Shown: positions 49,926 to 62,396, counted from the first letter of the stretch. The stretch is 64,000 nt of DNA from Theobroma cacao (GCF_000208745.1 NW_017234732.1:7346-71345); one strand, 5' to 3'. Made by a program: numbers and translations. Notes: a model not told the origin generated them from the letters alone.

Positions 49926-50474
49926 TATTGTTATGTTTGGATCCCCATCACTTGACTTACTCCGAACCCCGAGCCTAAGGGCGGCATGATAGGCCCTGCA
50001 AGACCTTCTCGCCATGTTTCAAACCCCAGACCTTTTGCTCATCCCCCGAAGGGAACGCCTTTAACCATTTCAGCTTTAACTCATTCATATTGATACCTTC
50101 TAAAACCTTAAAACTCCAGTTAACAAAACTTGGAATCAAGTTCAATGACTTTAGGTCAACTCGTAAGTTCAACTTCACATTTGTCTCATTTTATTCATGC
50201 GTCCTAGACATGAAGTGTTCTTAGCACAGCGGCATGGTGGCTGTTGGAGTTTACTTAATCAATGTTATTCATCTATATTTAAGTTTACTACACTAATCAT
50301 TCTCAATCGTTTGGTTTCCCTCCAAGCTTACGTCACAATTTTCATAACCATTTATATCCTCTCGTGCTTATCACATATAATAGGTAAAATTGATATTTTC
50401 AAATTCATCTCATCCTATAACACTTGTCAACAATCAATAAATCCGACTTTAGAATACTTTTTCCATATTGTATA
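49926..50474 (-). mobile_element. Internal region of X between gap and solo LTR
   Basis: The first part (49926-50060) is markedly more GC-rich than its surroundings and has no visible match elsewhere in the window. From about 50070 the sequence is homologous to Y at about 45860-46020. It ends with GTATA (50470-50474), the target duplication of the solo LTR. No intact frame. Confidence 0.6.
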
Positions 50475-51072
50475 TGTCAAGCCCGACTCTACAATATGTT
50501 TATTATGCCAGTCTTACATAAGAATGCATGTTTGCTTACTTGGGTACCTTGGAAATCGTTAAAGGACGGTATTGTACCAAATGGTACAATTAAGTTGAAT
50601 TAAGCTTCGAACTAGTCTGAATAGAGATTTTAAGATAAAATTGAGAATTTTAAAACCCCAGAATGACTTAAAATGGTGATTCGGAGTTCGAGGACTGATT
50701 TGGAGTCAAACCAAAAATTTCACTATCTAGGGTCAAAATGGTAATTTTGCCACTCAAGGATAAAATGGGAATTTTTTTGAAAGATGTTGATCACATTTGA
50801 CTTATTGGAGTATAATTTGAGTTTGAGAAGTGAAGAATTTTAATTTCGGTATTTTTCGAGCATAGGGGCAAAATAGTCATTTTGCCACCCCAGGGGCAAA
50901 ATTATAATTTTACACCACCCAACACTTGTCTAGCACATGGATTTTACCCAATATTATCATGGATAATTGAGAAATTTTAAGTGGTGGAGAGAGATTGCTT
51001 AATGGCTAAGTATGACACATGGACCAATGGAATGGTGACATGTGTCAAAATCTCATCCATTCATTATTTTCC

Positions 51073-51082
51073 TTATAAATTA
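51073..51082 (+). promoter_or_regulatory. Predicted TATA box of the F2 solo LTR
   Basis: TTATAAATTA, intact, 29 bp before the micro-ORF ATG at 51111. Confidence 0.55.
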
Positions 51083-51110
51083 GCACAAAATCAGCCCATT
51101 TCTCTTCATT

Positions 51111-51161
51111 ATGGCCGGCCGTAGCAAGAACAAAGGAAGAAAAGAAGAACACAAACCCTAG
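51111..51161 (+). other. 17-codon basic micro-ORF in F2 solo LTR
   Basis: ATG at 51111 to TAG at 51161 encodes MAGRSKNKGRKEEHKP. The length and the CCCTAG ending are shared with the other four F2 LTRs of the cluster. Confidence 0.45.
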
Positions 51162-53454
51162 GTGGAAAAATTCAAGGGAAAAGTGTGAAAATTCAAGTAA
51201 TCAAGCAATCAAAGGTAAAATTTCTTGATTTTGACTTGTGATCTACCTTTCCCATGCATTAGTTTGCATTTTCCATGGTTGAATCACAAGATATCATGAA
51301 GGGTTCATGGCTGACCGAATTTAGAGAGAGAAGATTTGATGATTGATTTGGTTAGATTTTAAGATATTTTAGTGTTTTTAGTTAGTTAGTGATGTGTAGC
51401 ATGAAAATCAAGCAAGAAAAATTCATTTTATCCCATCACCCATCATTGGTCGAATTTTCCATGTAGAGTGTAGATGATGATTTTGATTTTATTTCAAGTG
51501 AATAGGTAAGGAAATGATGATTTATGGTGTGAGAATCAAGTAGGAAAAATCATAGTATTTATGCACCCACCATGGCCGAATTTTCCAAGAGAAAATGTGA
51601 AAATGATTTTGCTAGATTTTATGCTATTTGATTTGTGTTTGATGATTTGGAGTATTGGGAGAAAGATGGAATTATTTAGAGTTAAATTAGACATATTGGC
51701 CAATTAATCGAGAGATAGATCGAATTAGGCCAATACCGTTTTATATAGGTACACAATTGAATTTGTGTAGAACACCGTATTTGGATAGTTACCCGAACAA
51801 TTTGCATTCCATTTCATGCATTAGTAAAGAGCCTGAAATAGAATTATAATGGTATGACACAGTATATTGAATTATCTGTCGTGTATGTCTAGGTGGTGAG
51901 CATTCTGGCAAAAGTAAGAAGATAGTACCCGAGGATCAAGAATCGGAGTACTCGAAATTCGACTCTCGAAATAGTGAGTAACCTTACTATCGTCTTAATT
52001 ATCTAAGGTGGTTTTTATCCGATTTTGTGATTTTATGAAAAATGAGTTTAAATGGCAAATCTTTATGTTTATAAGCAAAATGTGATTAAATGAGATGATT
52101 TCATAAAATTGTCTTGAAATTGAACGATGGCTTTTCAAATAGAGTAATTGGAGACTATTTTTGTGTGTTGTAAATTCATGATTTTAATTTATTGGCTTAT
52201 GACAATATTGGCATGAATGGCTGAATTGGTATTTGTGTTGAAATTATAAATTGTTGTTTGCCTTGATAGGCTGGATAATGATAAAATTGCCATGTCATGC
52301 TGTTAAATTTTTATTGTATGGTGGGTTTAGCTTACTGTAGTGGGCCGGTTCTATGGACCAGCCTATTAGGAGGGCACGAAACCTGGTCATATATATGTAC
52401 CTCGATTGGAGAGGCGCGTAGGGTAACTCCCGATGTCAAATTTTAGAGTTCACTTCACGCCAAACCACCACGTGAGGGGAACTCGACCAATGCCAAGGAA
52501 CGGCTATGTTTTCAAAATAAAAATATGATTTATGCGTACATAACTTTTTACCAGCCTTGGCGGACTCGATTGGGATAGCCCTCGATCAAGGCATCCTTGA
52601 TAACTGGGTATGAGAATGATTTTGGCACGAGCCAAAGTTGTAAGAAATTCAGAAGCCATGTTGATTGCTCGATTTATATGAATTGATTTTATTTGGTTGA
52701 AACAAGTTGATAAGTGATGAATTACAGTATGTTAAACTATTTTATCTGTCTCTATTTACTCAGCTTTACATATTTTAGATGGTATTTGTTTACTCACTGG
52801 GATTATATAATCTCACCACCCTCATTTCCACCCCTTTCAGGCTCAGGATAGTCGGTAGATAGCTCACTTTGTTGAGGGCTACAGTTGGACTTGCATCCTC
52901 AAAAACTGTAGGTTTATTGCTTTTAATACTTTTGGTCGTTCGTGGGCCCACTTGTTATTGTAAATTAAATTAAATACTCTGGCTTACTGTATTACAATAT
53001 ATATGAATTTATTTTGATTTTACGCTATAAAAATTATTTATGCAGTGTTCTAAAAATATTGTTTTATGAGAAAATTGAATATTTTAGTCAATATTTTTAT
53101 TTTATTCTAATAATCATAATTTCATTTTAAATGAAGGTTTTAGATGTTTAAACTTATTTTTGATTATGAATTATGTGTTTTGTACTCGCATACTACATTT
53201 TTAGGGGATTTCGAGATTTTTAAAGAAAAATGACCAAAATGCCCCTGTGAGAAAAAAATTGTTTTTCTATTGTTTTGATTTGGAAATGGTTTATAATCTC
53301 TCGTAACATAATTCTAGTGACTAATACTCATAGGGGAAGCGAGAAAAATTGATGTTAAGCCTTGCGAGGTTTCGATTGACATTTCGGGTAATGAATGTCT
53401 ATCGGGACGTCACGGAGGTTGTCACGGGCTCGATGGGAGTTTCGGGTCGTGACA

Positions 53455-53674
53455 GTATAGTAACTTCACCATATAGTATCACGGCACTATGTTCCTCCAT
53501 TCTACTATCATGCATACTCCACAGAAATTAATTAAAAGATTTACGTATCTTAACTAATGCTAATTCCATTTAATCACATCTTAAATACTCCAAACTTGTA
53601 AATTACAACTCCAAGTGTATGTCCATATATTGATAATCTTTATATATTTCATGATCATGAAAACTACAACTTAC
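53455..53674 (-). mobile_element. Internal region of X after the solo LTR
   Basis: It starts with the right GTATA duplication and runs to the second assembly gap. It is AT-rich with nothing recognisable. Confidence 0.6.
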
Positions 53675-54317
53675 NNNNNNNNNNNNNNNNNNNNNNNNNN
53701 NNNNNNNNNNNNNNNNNNNNNNNNNNNNNNNNNNNNNNNNNNNNNNNNNNNNNNNNNNNNNNNNNNNNNNNNNNNNNNNNNNNNNNNNNNNNNNNNNNNN
53801 NNNNNNNNNNNNNNNNNNNNNNNNNNNNNNNNNNNNNNNNNNNNNNNNNNNNNNNNNNNNNNNNNNNNNNNNNNNNNNNNNNNNNNNNNNNNNNNNNNNN
53901 NNNNNNNNNNNNNNNNNNNNNNNNNNNNNNNNNNNNNNNNNNNNNNNNNNNNNNNNNNNNNNNNNNNNNNNNNNNNNNNNNNNNNNNNNNNNNNNNNNNN
54001 NNNNNNNNNNNNNNNNNNNNNNNNNNNNNNNNNNNNNNNNNNNNNNNNNNNNNNNNNNNNNNNNNNNNNNNNNNNNNNNNNNNNNNNNNNNNNNNNNNNN
54101 NNNNNNNNNNNNNNNNNNNNNNNNNNNNNNNNNNNNNNNNNNNNNNNNNNNNNNNNNNNNNNNNNNNNNNNNNNNNNNNNNNNNNNNNNNNNNNNNNNNN
54201 NNNNNNNNNNNNNNNNNNNNNNNNNNNNNNNNNNNNNNNNNNNNNNNNNNNNNNNNNNNNNNNNNNNNNNNNNNNNNNNNNNNNNNNNNNNNNNNNNNNN
54301 NNNNNNNNNNNNNNNNN
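53675..54317. other. Assembly gap (643 N)
   Basis: A second run of N in the internal region of X. All frames across it are artefacts. Confidence 0.99.
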
Positions 54318-54802
54318 TCACTCTCGAGTTAATTCACGTGCTTATATCCATGAACTATAATAGGTCTAATCAATTCTTGAAATCTCACAATCGCTTAATT
54401 GAAATCAACACCAATTCCCTCGAAGCTGCTGTACCTATTCAACACATATTCACATATAAAATATTTTAAAATCCCAACACCACTTTTATATGGGCATAAC
54501 AAGCTTAATTAACATAGTGTTCTTATCTTCATGCACATAAGTATGGATTTACTCTTACCTCAATGCTTAATTTATACACTCTAAGTGAATTACAACCATC
54601 ACTATTCATTCTAATCAAAGTGCGCCCCTTATTACCATTATCACACGTGCTCCTTTATATTAACCCCAATACAATCCATAGTCCCCAAATCTTTTTCCAA
54701 TTGACAACCATGAGGTCAATTATAACTCCACCAAATGAATAAATTATCACGGCCTATTAGTCCAACTCCAAATTTCTCCATCCTTAATCGGAGGGATATA
54801 TC

Positions 54803-54874
54803 ATTTCATTAATCTTTCATTAGGGGCATTCGTTTTAAGATCTCTCTAACACTAGCTCGTGTCACGGGTGGCAT
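54803..54874 (-). pseudogene. gag N-terminal remnant of element X
   Basis: The frame from ATG at 54874 reads MPPVTRASVREILKRMPLMK and then stops. It is homologous to the frame at 21713 in the F1 element. It is a truncated gag-like start. Confidence 0.45.
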
Positions 54875-55153
54875 CTTAAACTCGAACAACGACCCTACTT
54901 ATAACCTTTGCATGACATTAACAAGAAAGTGGATTACTGGGAACAGGAGTTCATATAGCTCCCCGTCTATGACTTATGCTCCCATAAGATCTATAAGAAG
55001 AAACAGAACGAGTCTAAACAACTCCAAATTCTATATGTAGATGCACGTATTCTATTCTATCAAACCTAACTTAACTTAACTTAACTTGGGCCACACTACA
55101 CTGTAGTTTTTAAAACAACTTTAAACCTAAAAGCTCTGATCTTTAAAACCAAA

Positions 55154-55161
55154 TGATACCA
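55154..55161 (-). other. PBS core of element X (rearranged)
   Basis: TGATACCA on the plus strand is TGGTATCA on the minus strand, 7 bp from the LTR edge. The rest of the iMet match (GAGC) is displaced: a GCTCTGAT copy lies at about 55133. It looks like a small insertion or duplication that splits the site. Confidence 0.6.
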
Positions 55162-57460
55162 CTCTAATTGTCATGACCCGGTACTCCCCTCGAGCCCGTG
55201 ACAATCGCCGCGGTGTCTTGGTCGACACTCATTACCTAAAATATCAACTAGAACCCCGTAAGGTTTTAATATAAGTTTTCGCACCTCCCCAGTGAGCAAC
55301 AGTTGTTAAGTATCATGTTTTGAGAGATTATAAACTATTTCCAAATCAAAACAATAGAAAAATAATTTTTGGCTCACAGGGACATTTTGGTCATTATTCC
55401 TCGAAAGTCTCGAAACCAGCTAAAAATGTAGCATGCGAGTGGAAAACACATATTTCATAATCAAAAATAAGTTTAAATGTCTAAAACATTCATTTAAAGT
55501 GAAACTATAACTATTTGAATATAATAAAAATATTCAATAAAATATTCTATTTTCTATAAAACAATATTTATAGAGTTCCCAGTAAATAATTTTTTATAGC
55601 GTAAAAGCTAAATAAACTCATACATACTGTAATACAGATAACCAAAGTATAAAATTTAATTTACAGTGACATGTGGGCCCACGAACGATCAAAAGTATCA
55701 AAAGCAGTAAACCTACAGTTTTTGAGGATGCAAGTCCAACTGTAGCCCTCAACAAAGTGAGCTATCTACCGACTATCCTGAGCTTGAAAGGGGTGGAAAT
55801 GAGGGTGATGAGATTATATAATCCCAGTGAGTAAACAAATACCATCTAAAATATCTAAAGTTGAGTAAATGAAGACAGATTAAAATGGATTATCATACTG
55901 TAATTCATCACCTTTCAACTCATTTCAACCAAATAAAATCAATTCATATAAATTGAGTAATCAACATGGCTTATGAATTTCTTAAAAGCTTTGGCTTGTG
56001 CCAAAATCATTCTTATACTCAATTATCTGGGATACCTTGGCCGAGGTCTATCCCAACCGAGTCCGCCAAGGCTGATAAAAAGTTATGTACGCATAAATCA
56101 TGTTTTTATTTTGAAAACATAGCCGTTCTTTGACGTTGGCTGAGTTCACCCTCACATGGTGGTTTGGCGTGAAGTGAACTCTAAAGTGTTAACCTTAGAA
56201 GTTATCCATCCGCACCTCTCATACTGAGGTATGAATATAATAGGGTTACCGTGCCCCCTCTAATAGGCTAGTCCACGGAACCCGTCCACTGCAGCGATTA
56301 ATCAATAACCCACAAATACAATAAAATTTAATAGCATGACATGGCAATTTTATCATTATCCAGCCTATCAAGGCAAACAACAGTTTATACATTTTCAACA
56401 CAAATACCAATTTAGCCATTCATGCCAATATTGCCATAAGCCAATCAATTAGAACCATAAATTCACAATACATCAAATGGTCTCCAATTACTCTATTTTC
56501 AAAGCCATCATTCAATTTCAATATAATTTATAAAATCATTTCATTTAAACACATTTTGTTTATAAAACATAAAGATTTACCATTTAAACTCATTTTCCAT
56601 AAAATCACAAAATCAAATAAAAACCACTTTAGATAATTAAGACGATATAAGGTTACTCACTATTTCGAGAGTCGAATTTCGAGTACTCCGGTTCTTGAAC
56701 CTCGGGTACTATCTCTTTACTTTTGTCAGAATGCTCACCACCTAGACATAATGCACAATAAGCCATTTGCTACATTTGTGCTAAATTGTTATAAAACCAA
56801 TTCAAGCTCTATTCTAATGAATGAAATGGGATGTAAATTGTTCGGATTATCGTCTAAACACGGTGTTATACATAAATTCAATTGTGTACCTAAATAAAAC
56901 GATATTGGCCTAATTCGATCTATCACTCGATTAATTGGCCAATATGTCTAATTTAACTTCAATTAACTCCATTTTTCTTCCAATTCTCCAAACCATCAAA
57001 CACAAGTTAAATAACTTGAAATATGGTAAAATCATCCTCACATTTTTTCTTGGAAAATTTGGCCATGGTGGGTGCATCAACACTATAATTTCCTACTTGA
57101 TTCTCACACCATAAATCACTAATTCCTAACCAAATCACTTGAAATAAAATCAAAATCATCATCAATACTCTACAAGGAAGATTCGGCCAATGGAGGTTCT
57201 TGAAGGGTATACGGTTTTTCATGCTAAACATTACCAATCAACCAAAAACACTAAAATGCATTGAAATCTAAACAAATCAAGCATCAAAACCTCTCTCTAA
57301 GTGTTCAGCCAGCAAGAAACCCTTCATGAATCATGTGATTCAACCATGGAAAATAAGAAAAAATGCTTAAGAAAGAGAGATCTGAAGCTTAATTGAAAAA
57401 ATCTTACCTTTTTTCACTTGTTTCCTTGAATTTTCACACTTTTTTCTTGAGTTTTTCCAC

Positions 57461-57511
57461 CTAGGGTTTTGTTCTTCCTTTTCTTCCTTTGTTCTTGCTT
57501 TGGCTGGCCAT
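57461..57511 (-). other. 17-codon basic micro-ORF in F2 LTR (X 5' LTR)
   Basis: ATG at 57511 to TAG at 57461 encodes MASQSKNKGRKGRTKP. It has the same length as in the other F2 LTRs. Confidence 0.45.
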
Positions 57512-57539
57512 AATGAAGAGAAATGGGCAGATTTTGTGC

Positions 57540-57549
57540 TAATTTGTAA
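57540..57549 (-). promoter_or_regulatory. Mutated TATA box of the X 5' LTR
   Basis: TAATTTGTAA on the plus strand, where the other LTRs have TAATTTATAA. One substitution breaks the TATAAA core. Confidence 0.5.
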
Positions 57550-59347
57550 AGAAAATAATAAAGAAATAAAAGCTTGACACTTGTCACCATTCCATTGGTC
57601 CATTTTTAAATTCTTAACTATTAAGCTTTCTTTCTCCACCACATAAAATCCTTCAATTATCCATGATAATAATGGGTGAAATTCATGTGCTGGACAAATG
57701 TTGGGTGGTGCAAAATTACAATTTTGCCCCTGAGGTGGCAAAATGACTATTTGGCCTTTATGCTAAAAAAAATGCCGAAATTAAAATTTTCACTTATCAA
57801 ACTCAAATTATGTTCTAAATAGTCAATCTTGATCAAAAACTTCTTCCAACATTCCAATTTTAACCTCGGGTGGCAAAATGACCATTTTACCCCTAAGTCA
57901 TGAAAATTCCAATTTGACTCCAAATCGGTCCTCGAACTCCGAATCACCATTTTAAGTCATTTTGGGGTTTTAAAATTTTCAATTTCATCTTAAAATATCT
58001 ATTTGGACTAGTTTGAGGCTTAATTCAACTTAATTATACCATTTGGTACAATACCGTCTTTTAACAATTTCCAAGGTACCCAAGTAAGCAAACATGTATT
58101 CTTATGTAGGAATGGCATAATAAACATATTGTAGAGCTGGGCTTGACATATCATGAAATCCATAAGCATAGGTACCTTCTATTTGCTTGTCATACACACT
58201 AAGCCAAGTTAATACTTTCAACTCATGTCATATTTTGACTTTCATCATCATTCATGAAATCCTACCTTAAAACATCCTTTCCATATGGTGTAATGAATTC
58301 GGGATACATATACCACCCCACACATAATTTGTTCACTATCCACAACATTCCTCAAATTTATTGTCATCCATATCTAATTATCTTCCTTGTCTTGTACTCC
58401 AATAATTTTATTTACTTTTAGTATAATAACTACGAAAACAATTTGTCTTTCTCCACACTTTACACTCGCAATCCTTATTAATCAAGAATTTATCTTTCTC
58501 AAGTTCCATCATTTATCTCTAATGGACCATATTTGTGTCAGATTATCATTTCATAATATTATGGCATCATTTTATAATTACCTCCATACTTAACGTTATG
58601 ATCCTTAACTTAATCACATTAATCACTCAAAGTGTCGTCTAGAGCCTCATTAATCCCTTCCATATCTTTTCGAATTGTAACTACAATTAATATTCCGAAT
58701 TTCACTCTCCATGATTGATTGTTAGTCTTACCACACTGTCTCCCAATATCCTGTGCAATTACAACACACTGAACCCGCTTATTATAACATAGTCCCCTAG
58801 TTCAATGTGTTTGCTCGAGAATCATCTTCTCTTATACAATTTGTTCCATAAACCAAAATTTTATTTATTTAGCTTTGCATTTGGAATCATATCAAAAACT
58901 CACATACTACGATAAGTAAAAATTTTCAACAAACATCATCAATTCAAATGGTCTTTTATACCTCGTCAAAATTTAGGGTTATCACCCCAAAAGTTCATCA
59001 CGTTAATCGGTATCCATTTCTTAGTACTGCAAAATATATTCATTGTTTATTAGGATAATTGCTTAAATCATTAATGACTTTCCACATCAGTCTTCAATAA
59101 TTATCTAAGATGATCAACCTTGCCACTAAGATAAATATCTTTCCTTAATAGCCATAATGCTAATCCGCTTCTATCCTACCACAAGATTCCCATATACATC
59201 TAGTCACTTAAATAGCTACTTTATAATACATTCTAGTCATACACTGTAAAAGCCAGACTATTAACTTCTTTGTACAGATAACTATTACATTTTCCCCTTA
59301 AACGACACTTGCCTAGATTTATGATGATATAAACTTCAACGAAGGTA

Positions 59348-59938
59348 TTAAGTATCTTTAGGATCCTTTTCCGGATCCTCTTCCTCCTCCTGAGATTTTC
59401 TCCTTTGTTTCTCAATCCAAGCTTGCTGTATTCTCCTACATTCCTCATAACTCACAGGTGCAGCATTTTTTCCACAACCGGGAGGAAAATGTCTTACAAC
59501 AGTCACCTTCCTAAGGGGATAATTTACAACAGTTACTTTCTCCTTATTCTTTTCTTGTTGCTCCTTTACATTACTCCCACAGCTTGGAGGAAAGTGTCGC
59601 ACAACAGGTACAGATACCTTCCTAGGATGATAATCCCCTTTGGCTATCATTATTTTCTCCCTTTCTTCAACGTATTCCTTAGACTCTTTTAAAAGGGAAT
59701 TTCTCATGCTTATATTAATGTCATTACTATCAGCACTTTCAATGGTCTTACAAGGGTCGAAGCTTTCTTTTTTGAGAACCCTCATCTCCAAATCCAGTGG
59801 AATCCAATAAATAGGAATCCTAGGCGAGGAACTTTCTGGACTACTTGGTTCGGGTTACCATCAGCTCCTAGCAGTAGAATCTAGCGATCCCTCGCTAATA
59901 CTATGAGAGGCATCGGGACTACCATCTCTTCTAGACAT
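59348..59938 (-). pseudogene. SUVH-like N-terminal fragment in retroelement Y (broken ORF)
   Basis: The frame can be read from ATG at 59938 to the stop at 59348 (197 codons), with in-frame stops at codons 26 and 28. An uninterrupted 147-codon part starts at 59791. In that part two similar units are seen: residues 57-74 with VPVVRHFPPSCG and residues 94-110 with KVTVVRHFPPGCGKNA, followed by SYEECRRIQQAWIEKQ and an acidic tail (EEEEDPEKDPKD). The R-x-FPP-x-CG motif and its repetition recall the region upstream of the YDG/SRA domain in plant SUVH5/6-type H3K9 methyltransferases. No YDG, pre-SET or SET domain follows. It lies in the gag position of Y about 200 bp after the LTR, in the same orientation as Y. 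Codon use and GC content are less AT-rich than the surroundings. A captured host exon is the favoured reading; an unusual gag is the alternative. Confidence 0.5.
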
Positions 59939-60128
59939 GGTGTGTGCAACCAGCGCACCTCAAAATCTATACGCAATCAAGTAGTAATTTCTTAATTATT
60001 TACGCATCACAAGAACGGGTAGGTTTCTATATACAAATGCATGCATTTGACTCAACCTAACCTAACTTAACTTGGGGCCACACTGACACTGTAAATTTTT
60101 AAATTAACTTTAAAACAAAAAACTCTGT

Positions 60129-60140
60129 GCTCTGATACCA
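60129..60140 (-). other. Primer-binding site of element Y (initiator-Met tRNA type)
   Basis: GCTCTGATACCA on the plus strand is TGGTATCAGAGC on the minus strand, an exact 12-base match to the complement of the plant iMet tRNA 3' end, 7 bp from the 5' LTR. Confidence 0.92.
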
Positions 60141-62396
60141 ATATAATTGTCACGACCCGAAACTCCCATCGAGCCTGTGACAACCGTCACGATGTCCCGA
60201 TAGACATTCATTACCAAAAATGCCAATCGAAACCTTGCAAGGCTTAACATCAGTTTTCTCGCTTCCCCTGTGAGTATTAGTTACTAAAATCATGTTTTAA
60301 AGTGATATGAACCAATTTCAATTCAAAAACAGTCAAAGAGAAATTTCAACTACACAAGGGTATTTTGGTCATTTTTTTCAAAAATTTCGAAACTAGCTAA
60401 AATGTAGTATATGAGAGAAATTTACACATTTCATAACTGAAAATAAGTTTAGATATCTAAAACATTCATTTAAAGTGAAATGATAGCGCTTAGAATAAAA
60501 TAAAAATATTGAATAAAATATTTCATTTTCTTATAAAATAATTTTTATAGAGATATCTGTAAATAATTTTTGTAGTGCAAAAACAAAATAAATTAGAACA
60601 TACAGTAACACAGATAGTCAAGGTATGTAATTAAATTTACAATGACACATGGGCCCCCAAATGACTAAAAGTAATTAAGGTTGTGAACCTACAGTTTTTG
60701 AGGATGTAAAGCCAACTCTAGCCTTCGACGATATCAGCTATCTACAACCTATCTTGAGTCTGAAATGTGTGGAAAGGAGGGTGGTGAGATTATATAATCC
60801 CAGTGAGTAAACAAATACCATCTAAAATATCTAAAGCTGAGTAAATGGAGACAGATAAAATAGATTAGCATAAAAATGATTCACAGCATTTCGAACTCAT
60901 TTTAATAAGATAAAATATATTCATTTCACCCAAACAAACAACGAGGCTTATGATTTCCTGAAAAGCTTGGCTCGTGCCAAAATCATTCTCATACTCAATT
61001 GTCAAGGATACCTTGACCTGGGGCTATCCCAACGGGGTCTGCCAAGGCTATTAAAAAGTCATGTACGCATAAATCATGTTTTTATTTTGAAAACATACCT
61101 GTTCCTTGGCGTTGGCTGAGTTCACCCTCATGTGGTGGTTTTGCGTGAAGTGAACTCTAAAGTTTTTACCTCGGGAGTTACCCTACGCGCCTCTCCGATC
61201 GAGGTAAGAATATAATGAGATTTCATGCCCCTCTAATAGGCTGGTCCACAAAACCCGCCCACTGCAACAAGCTAAACCCACCGTACAATAAAAATTCAAC
61301 AGCATGACATGGCAATTTTATCATTATCCAGCCTATCAAGGCAAACAATAGTTTATACATTTTCAACACAAATACCCATCGAGCCATTCATGCCCACATT
61401 ATCATAAGCCATTCAATTCAAAACATAATTTATAACACAACAAGTAGTCTCCAATTACTCTATTTTCAAAACCATCATTCAATTTCAAGACAATTTTATA
61501 AAATCATTTCATTTAATCACATTTTCCATAAAATCACAAAAACGAATTATAATTCACTTCAGATAATCAAGATGATGATAACGTTACTCACTGTAATGGA
61601 AATCGAGTTCGGAGTACTCCGATTCTTGATCCTCGGGTATTATCTCTTTACTTTTGCCAGAAAGTTCACCACCTAGACATAATACACAATCAAGCAATTT
61701 ACCACATTGGTGCTAAACCGTTATAAAACTATATGGATGCATGAAATGGAATGCAAATTGTTCGGATTATCGTATAAACACAGTGTTCTACACAAATTCA
61801 ATTGTGTACCTAAATAAAACGGTATTGGCCTAATTCGATCTATCACTCGATTAATTGGCCAATATGTCTAATTCAACTCCAATTAACTCTATTTTTCTTC
61901 CAATTCTCCAAACCATCAAACACAAGTTAAATAGCATAAAATTTAGCAAAATCATCTTCACATTTTCTCCTAGGAATTTCGGCCATGGTGGGTGCATCAA
62001 CACTATGATTTTTCCTACTTTATTTTCTCACCGTAATTCATCATTTCCTAACCAATTCATTTAAAATAAAATCAAATCCACCATACACACTCTACATGGA
62101 AGATTCAGCCAATGATGGGTAATGGAAGGAAGTGAATTTTTCTTGTTGGCTTTTCATGCTACACATCACTAACTAACTAAAAACACTAAAATACATTGAA
62201 ATCTAACCAAATCAAGCATCAAAGTCTCCCTCTAAGTGTTCAGCCAGTAAGGGATTCATCATGATTTCATGTTATTCAACCATGAAAAATAAGAAAAAAT
62301 GCTTAAGAAAGAGAGATTTCAAGCTTAAATTGAAAAATCTTACATTTTTTCACTTGTTTTCTTGAATTTTCACACTTTTCCCTTGAATTTTTCCAC

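Larger units (their letters stand above)
50475..53454 (+). mobile_element. F2 solo LTR nested in X (forward orientation)
   Basis: It starts TGTCAAGCCCGACTC and ends GTTTCGGGTCGTGACA. A perfect target duplication GTATA lies at 50470-50474 and 53455-53459. No PBS, PPT or partner LTR adjoins it. It is the innermost and hence youngest insertion of cluster 3. It is the only F2 LTR here on the plus strand and carries a TATA box (51073-51082), the 17-codon micro-ORF (51111-51161), and the conserved TTTACTCACTGGGATTATAT stretch at about 52788. Confidence 0.94.
54318..55168 (-). mobile_element. Internal region of X, PBS side (leader and gag start)
   Basis: On the minus strand this is the leader after the 5' LTR. 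It contains the PBS core, an AAGTTAAGTTAAGTT-rich stretch shared with the leader of Y, and the gag-start remnant. The stretch at about 54780-54990 is homologous (inverted) to about 21600-21840 of the F1 element, which links the F1 and F2 families through their internal regions. Confidence 0.7.
46105..58148 (-). mobile_element. Element X: F2 Ty3/gypsy chromovirus nested in Y
   Basis: Its LTRs are 46105-49000 (3' LTR) and 55169-58148 (5' LTR) on the minus strand. A perfect target duplication TATCA lies at 46100-46104 and 58149-58153. The PPT is at 49007-49020 and a rearranged PBS core at 55154-55161. The internal region is interrupted by a forward F2 solo LTR (50475-53454) and two assembly gaps. 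Remnants of gag start and chromodomain are present. Because X sits in the internal region of Y, it is younger than Y. Confidence 0.92.
55169..58148 (-). mobile_element. 5' LTR of element X
   Basis: On the plus strand it runs TGTCATGACCCGGTACTCCC to GAGCTGGGCTTGACA. It is the partner of 46105-49000. It carries the micro-ORF (57461-57511) but an altered TATA box (57540-57549). Confidence 0.92.
58149..60147 (-). mobile_element. Internal region of Y, PBS (gag) side
   Basis: It runs from the right TATCA duplication of X to the 5' LTR of Y. The leader (about 59939-60147) holds the PBS and an AAGTTAAGTTAGGTTAGGTT stretch. The SUVH-like frame follows (59348-59938). From 58149 to 59347 the sequence is AT-rich with no domain I can name. 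Confidence 0.75.

Noticed and set aside
49293..50015. 240-, 274-, 284- and 216-codon frames around 49.1-50.0 kb and 53.6-54.5 kb
   Set aside because: Most of each frame is N. They exist only because the gaps contain no stop codons.
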